A stretch of 5,724 nucleotides of DNA, from the NCBI GenBank assembly GCA_964654535.1, contig CAZZIZ010000208.1, positions 1-5,724 of the forward strand, in the 5' to 3' direction. Made by a program: the position numbers and the translations under genes. The stretch comes from CAZZIZ01 sp964654535. Lineage in GTDB: Bacteria > Bacteroidota > Bacteroidia > Chitinophagales > UBA2359. How positions within the stretch are numbered: position 1 is the first letter of the stretch; each line of letters starts with the position of its first letter. Below the pieces are notes generated by a model that worked only from the letters and a program-made list of their open reading frames with translations, did no database searches and was not told the DNA's origin. This document shows positions 5,719 to 5,724 of the stretch, piece after piece.

Positions 5719-5724
5719 GATTAC

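Noticed and set aside
1..5724. Inverted copies of one repeat core at both ends of the window, suggesting a 5.5 kb composite transposon.
   Set aside because: The cores face outward and each abuts the 3' end of a separate gene block; the genes between are housekeeping and surface-glycan functions, with no transposase or integrase. Two independent copies at operon ends fit better.
5531..5724. CRISPR array or tRNA gene in the right-hand non-coding stretch.
   Set aside because: There are no regularly spaced direct repeats and no cloverleaf or T-loop consensus; the pairing found is one long hairpin within a single element.

Overview
The window looks like chromosomal DNA of a member of the Bacteroidota, probably in the Flavobacteriia/Cytophagia range. 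The grounds are a long, divergent lgt of the type I associate with that phylum, a Cys-anchored lipoprotein with a relaxed lipobox, weak or absent Shine-Dalgarno sequences, and a TAnnTTTG-type -7 box between divergent genes. Genus and species cannot be read from the sequence.

Layout. Two gene blocks diverge from an intergenic region at about 3052-3230. The leftward (minus-strand) block is mtaB (tRNA ms2t6A37 methylthiotransferase), then lgt (prolipoprotein diacylglyceryl transferase) after a single-base gap, then a Nudix hydrolase whose 5' end overlaps the end of lgt. The rightward block is an uncharacterised two-part lipoprotein starting at TTG, followed by a membrane polyprenyl-phosphate sugar-phosphate transferase (WbaP/PglC-type). 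These two are joined by a TAATG stop/start overlap. No gene-free stretch exceeds 200 bases.

How the genes may work together. The leftward genes are housekeeping functions (tRNA modification, lipoprotein maturation, nucleotide-derivative clean-up) and their tight packing suggests one transcript. The rightward pair suggests the first membrane step of surface-glycan assembly, with a lipoprotein of unknown function made in step with it. Lgt would be expected to lipidate that neighbouring lipoprotein, although this is true of every lipoprotein in the cell.

The most unusual signal lies at the two edges. Just beyond the stop codon of the last gene in each block is the same 16-base core (15 of 16 identical), oriented in each case in the direction of transcription. 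The right-hand copy continues for about 165 bases as an apparently complete folded element: a short 5' hairpin, a GGGTCGGGCT core, a long variable-looking hairpin, and a 3' end (CTATCCCTCACGC) that can pair with the 5' core. It appears to be a dispersed, structured, non-coding repeat placed at operon 3' ends. The uncharacterised lipoprotein coupled to the glycan-initiating transferase is the second item worth following.
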